From Prevotella sp. CAG:1031 (lineage in GTDB: Bacteria > Bacteroidota > Bacteroidia > Bacteroidales > Muribaculaceae), in assembly GCA_000431215.1 (NCBI GenBank), contig HF985618.1, forward strand, positions 54,673 to 105,968: DNA of 51,296 nt. The letters run 5' to 3'. The translations under genes and the position numbers were made by a program. The notes under the pieces were generated by a model. The model had not been told where the DNA came from and did no database searches. It was given only the letters and a program-made list of their open reading frames with translations. Positions 51,017-51,296 of the stretch are shown in pieces (the stretch's first letter is position 1; every line of letters starts with the position of its first letter).

Positions 51017-51296
51017 ATGAAGTCTGTTATCGTTGATACCGATACGCTTCGCGCTATAGGCTTGCGTGCGATGCTTGAGCGTTTTGGCGGCCTCGAACCG
51101 ATTATAACAACCGATCCGACTACACTCTGTCCACTGGACGATTCTACTCTTTTTTTTGTCACACCTGAGGCATTTGCCTCTATGCCGATGTTTTACGTTC
51201 CTCGCCGGCAGCAAGTTGTTCTGATAATGGATTCAACAGATTCGCCGTTACCTGTTCTGCCGCCACATATCTCTGAGAATGAACTTGAAGAGCGTC
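51017..51296 (+). CDS. Receiver-like regulator, N-terminal part (cut by window edge)
   Basis: A frame opens at ATG 51017 and runs to the end (93 codons), starting MKSVIVDTDTLRAIGLRAML. That pattern (hydrophobic strand, acidic pair, then a helix GLRAMLERFG) resembles the first half of a response-regulator receiver domain, as in the LuxR-type regulators found in Bacteroidales. However, the strand where the phosphorylated Asp should be reads STLFFVTPEAF, without Asp, so the receiver would be non-phosphorylatable. The C-terminal output domain lies outside the window; LuxR-type HTH is a guess. 14 bp after the cyclo-ligase stop, likely co-transcribed. Confidence 0.6.
   Translation, partial: MKSVIVDTDTLRAIGLRAMLERFGGLEPIITTDPTTLCPLDDSTLFFVTPEAFASMPMFYVPRRQQVVLIMDSTDSPLPVLPPHISENELEER

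Noticed and set aside
1..51296. CRISPR array, prophage, insertion sequence, tRNA or rRNA
   Set aside because: No regularly spaced repeats, transposase or integrase genes, tRNA-like cloverleaf or rRNA sequence noticed on reading both strands. A systematic scan with tRNAscan-SE or a repeat finder was not possible.

Overview
The window is a stretch of core chromosome from a member of the Bacteroidales, most likely of the Muribaculaceae or a near relative. I infer this from the proteins: Bacteroidetes-type NusB, a DUF4831 protein, DUF5103 and DUF3109 proteins, and a GT3-type glycogen synthase beside a GT35 phosphorylase. The promoters agree, since many genes carry the Bacteroidetes -7 box TAnnTTTG, often with TTTG 19-20 bp upstream, and Shine-Dalgarno sequences are inconspicuous. 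The DNA is of moderate GC and densely coding. I see no insertion sequence, prophage, CRISPR array, rRNA or tRNA. The only RNA gene I can support is the RNase P RNA.

Layout. Positions 1-7996 (minus strand) look like one long transcription unit starting at a good promoter before clpP: clpP, clpX, recQ, an ftsE-like ATPase, nusB, yajC, ybbR and coaE (cut by the window edge). Positions 8048-12022 (minus) hold gyrA followed by a secreted TPR protein and a hairpin terminator. lon (12253-14619, plus) is divergent from gyrA. Positions 14690-24593 (plus) form a tightly overlapping seven-gene operon: nnr, a DUF4831 protein, a SpoU-type RNA methyltransferase, radA, a DNA polymerase III delta'-type clamp-loader gene, an AddB-like nuclease and hemW. 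An acyl-CoA synthetase-like gene (24600-26258, minus) and the anaerobic ribonucleotide reductase pair nrdD-nrdG (26636-29315, plus) diverge from a 377-bp region rich in palindromes. Then come glutamine synthetase, a YihY/BrkB membrane protein and rnpB on the minus strand.

Positions 32967-33353 carry a small orphan gene with its own promoter; its 3' end contains a perfect 12-bp inverted repeat. The minus-strand operon acyltransferase - metallophosphoesterase - tex - folK runs from 38340 down to 33354, and ung - DUF5103 - DUF3109 from 40966 down to 38400. A sodium-dependent transporter gene (minus) diverges from an ECF sigma factor / putative anti-sigma / secreted protein operon (42461-43859). 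The window closes with a storage-glucan pair (43929-48212) and a plus-strand run of dCMP-deaminase family, S41 protease, 5-formyl-THF cyclo-ligase and the start of a receiver-like regulator.

Functionally this is housekeeping: proteolysis and quality control (ClpXP, Lon, S41 protease), DNA topology and repair (GyrA, RecQ, RadA, UNG, AddB-like nuclease), secretion (YajC), RNA processing (RNase P, RNA methyltransferase, Tex, NusB), cofactor repair and metabolism (Nnr, CoaE, FolK, FTHF cyclo-ligase), anaerobic dNTP synthesis and glycogen turnover. I found no defence or mobile system. The points most worth a second look are an internally duplicated NusB, palindrome clusters at 26281-26432, the orphan gene with its double hairpin at 33239-33289, an enlarged stem in the RNase P RNA, promoters that almost touch their start codons, and the sigma-factor operon.
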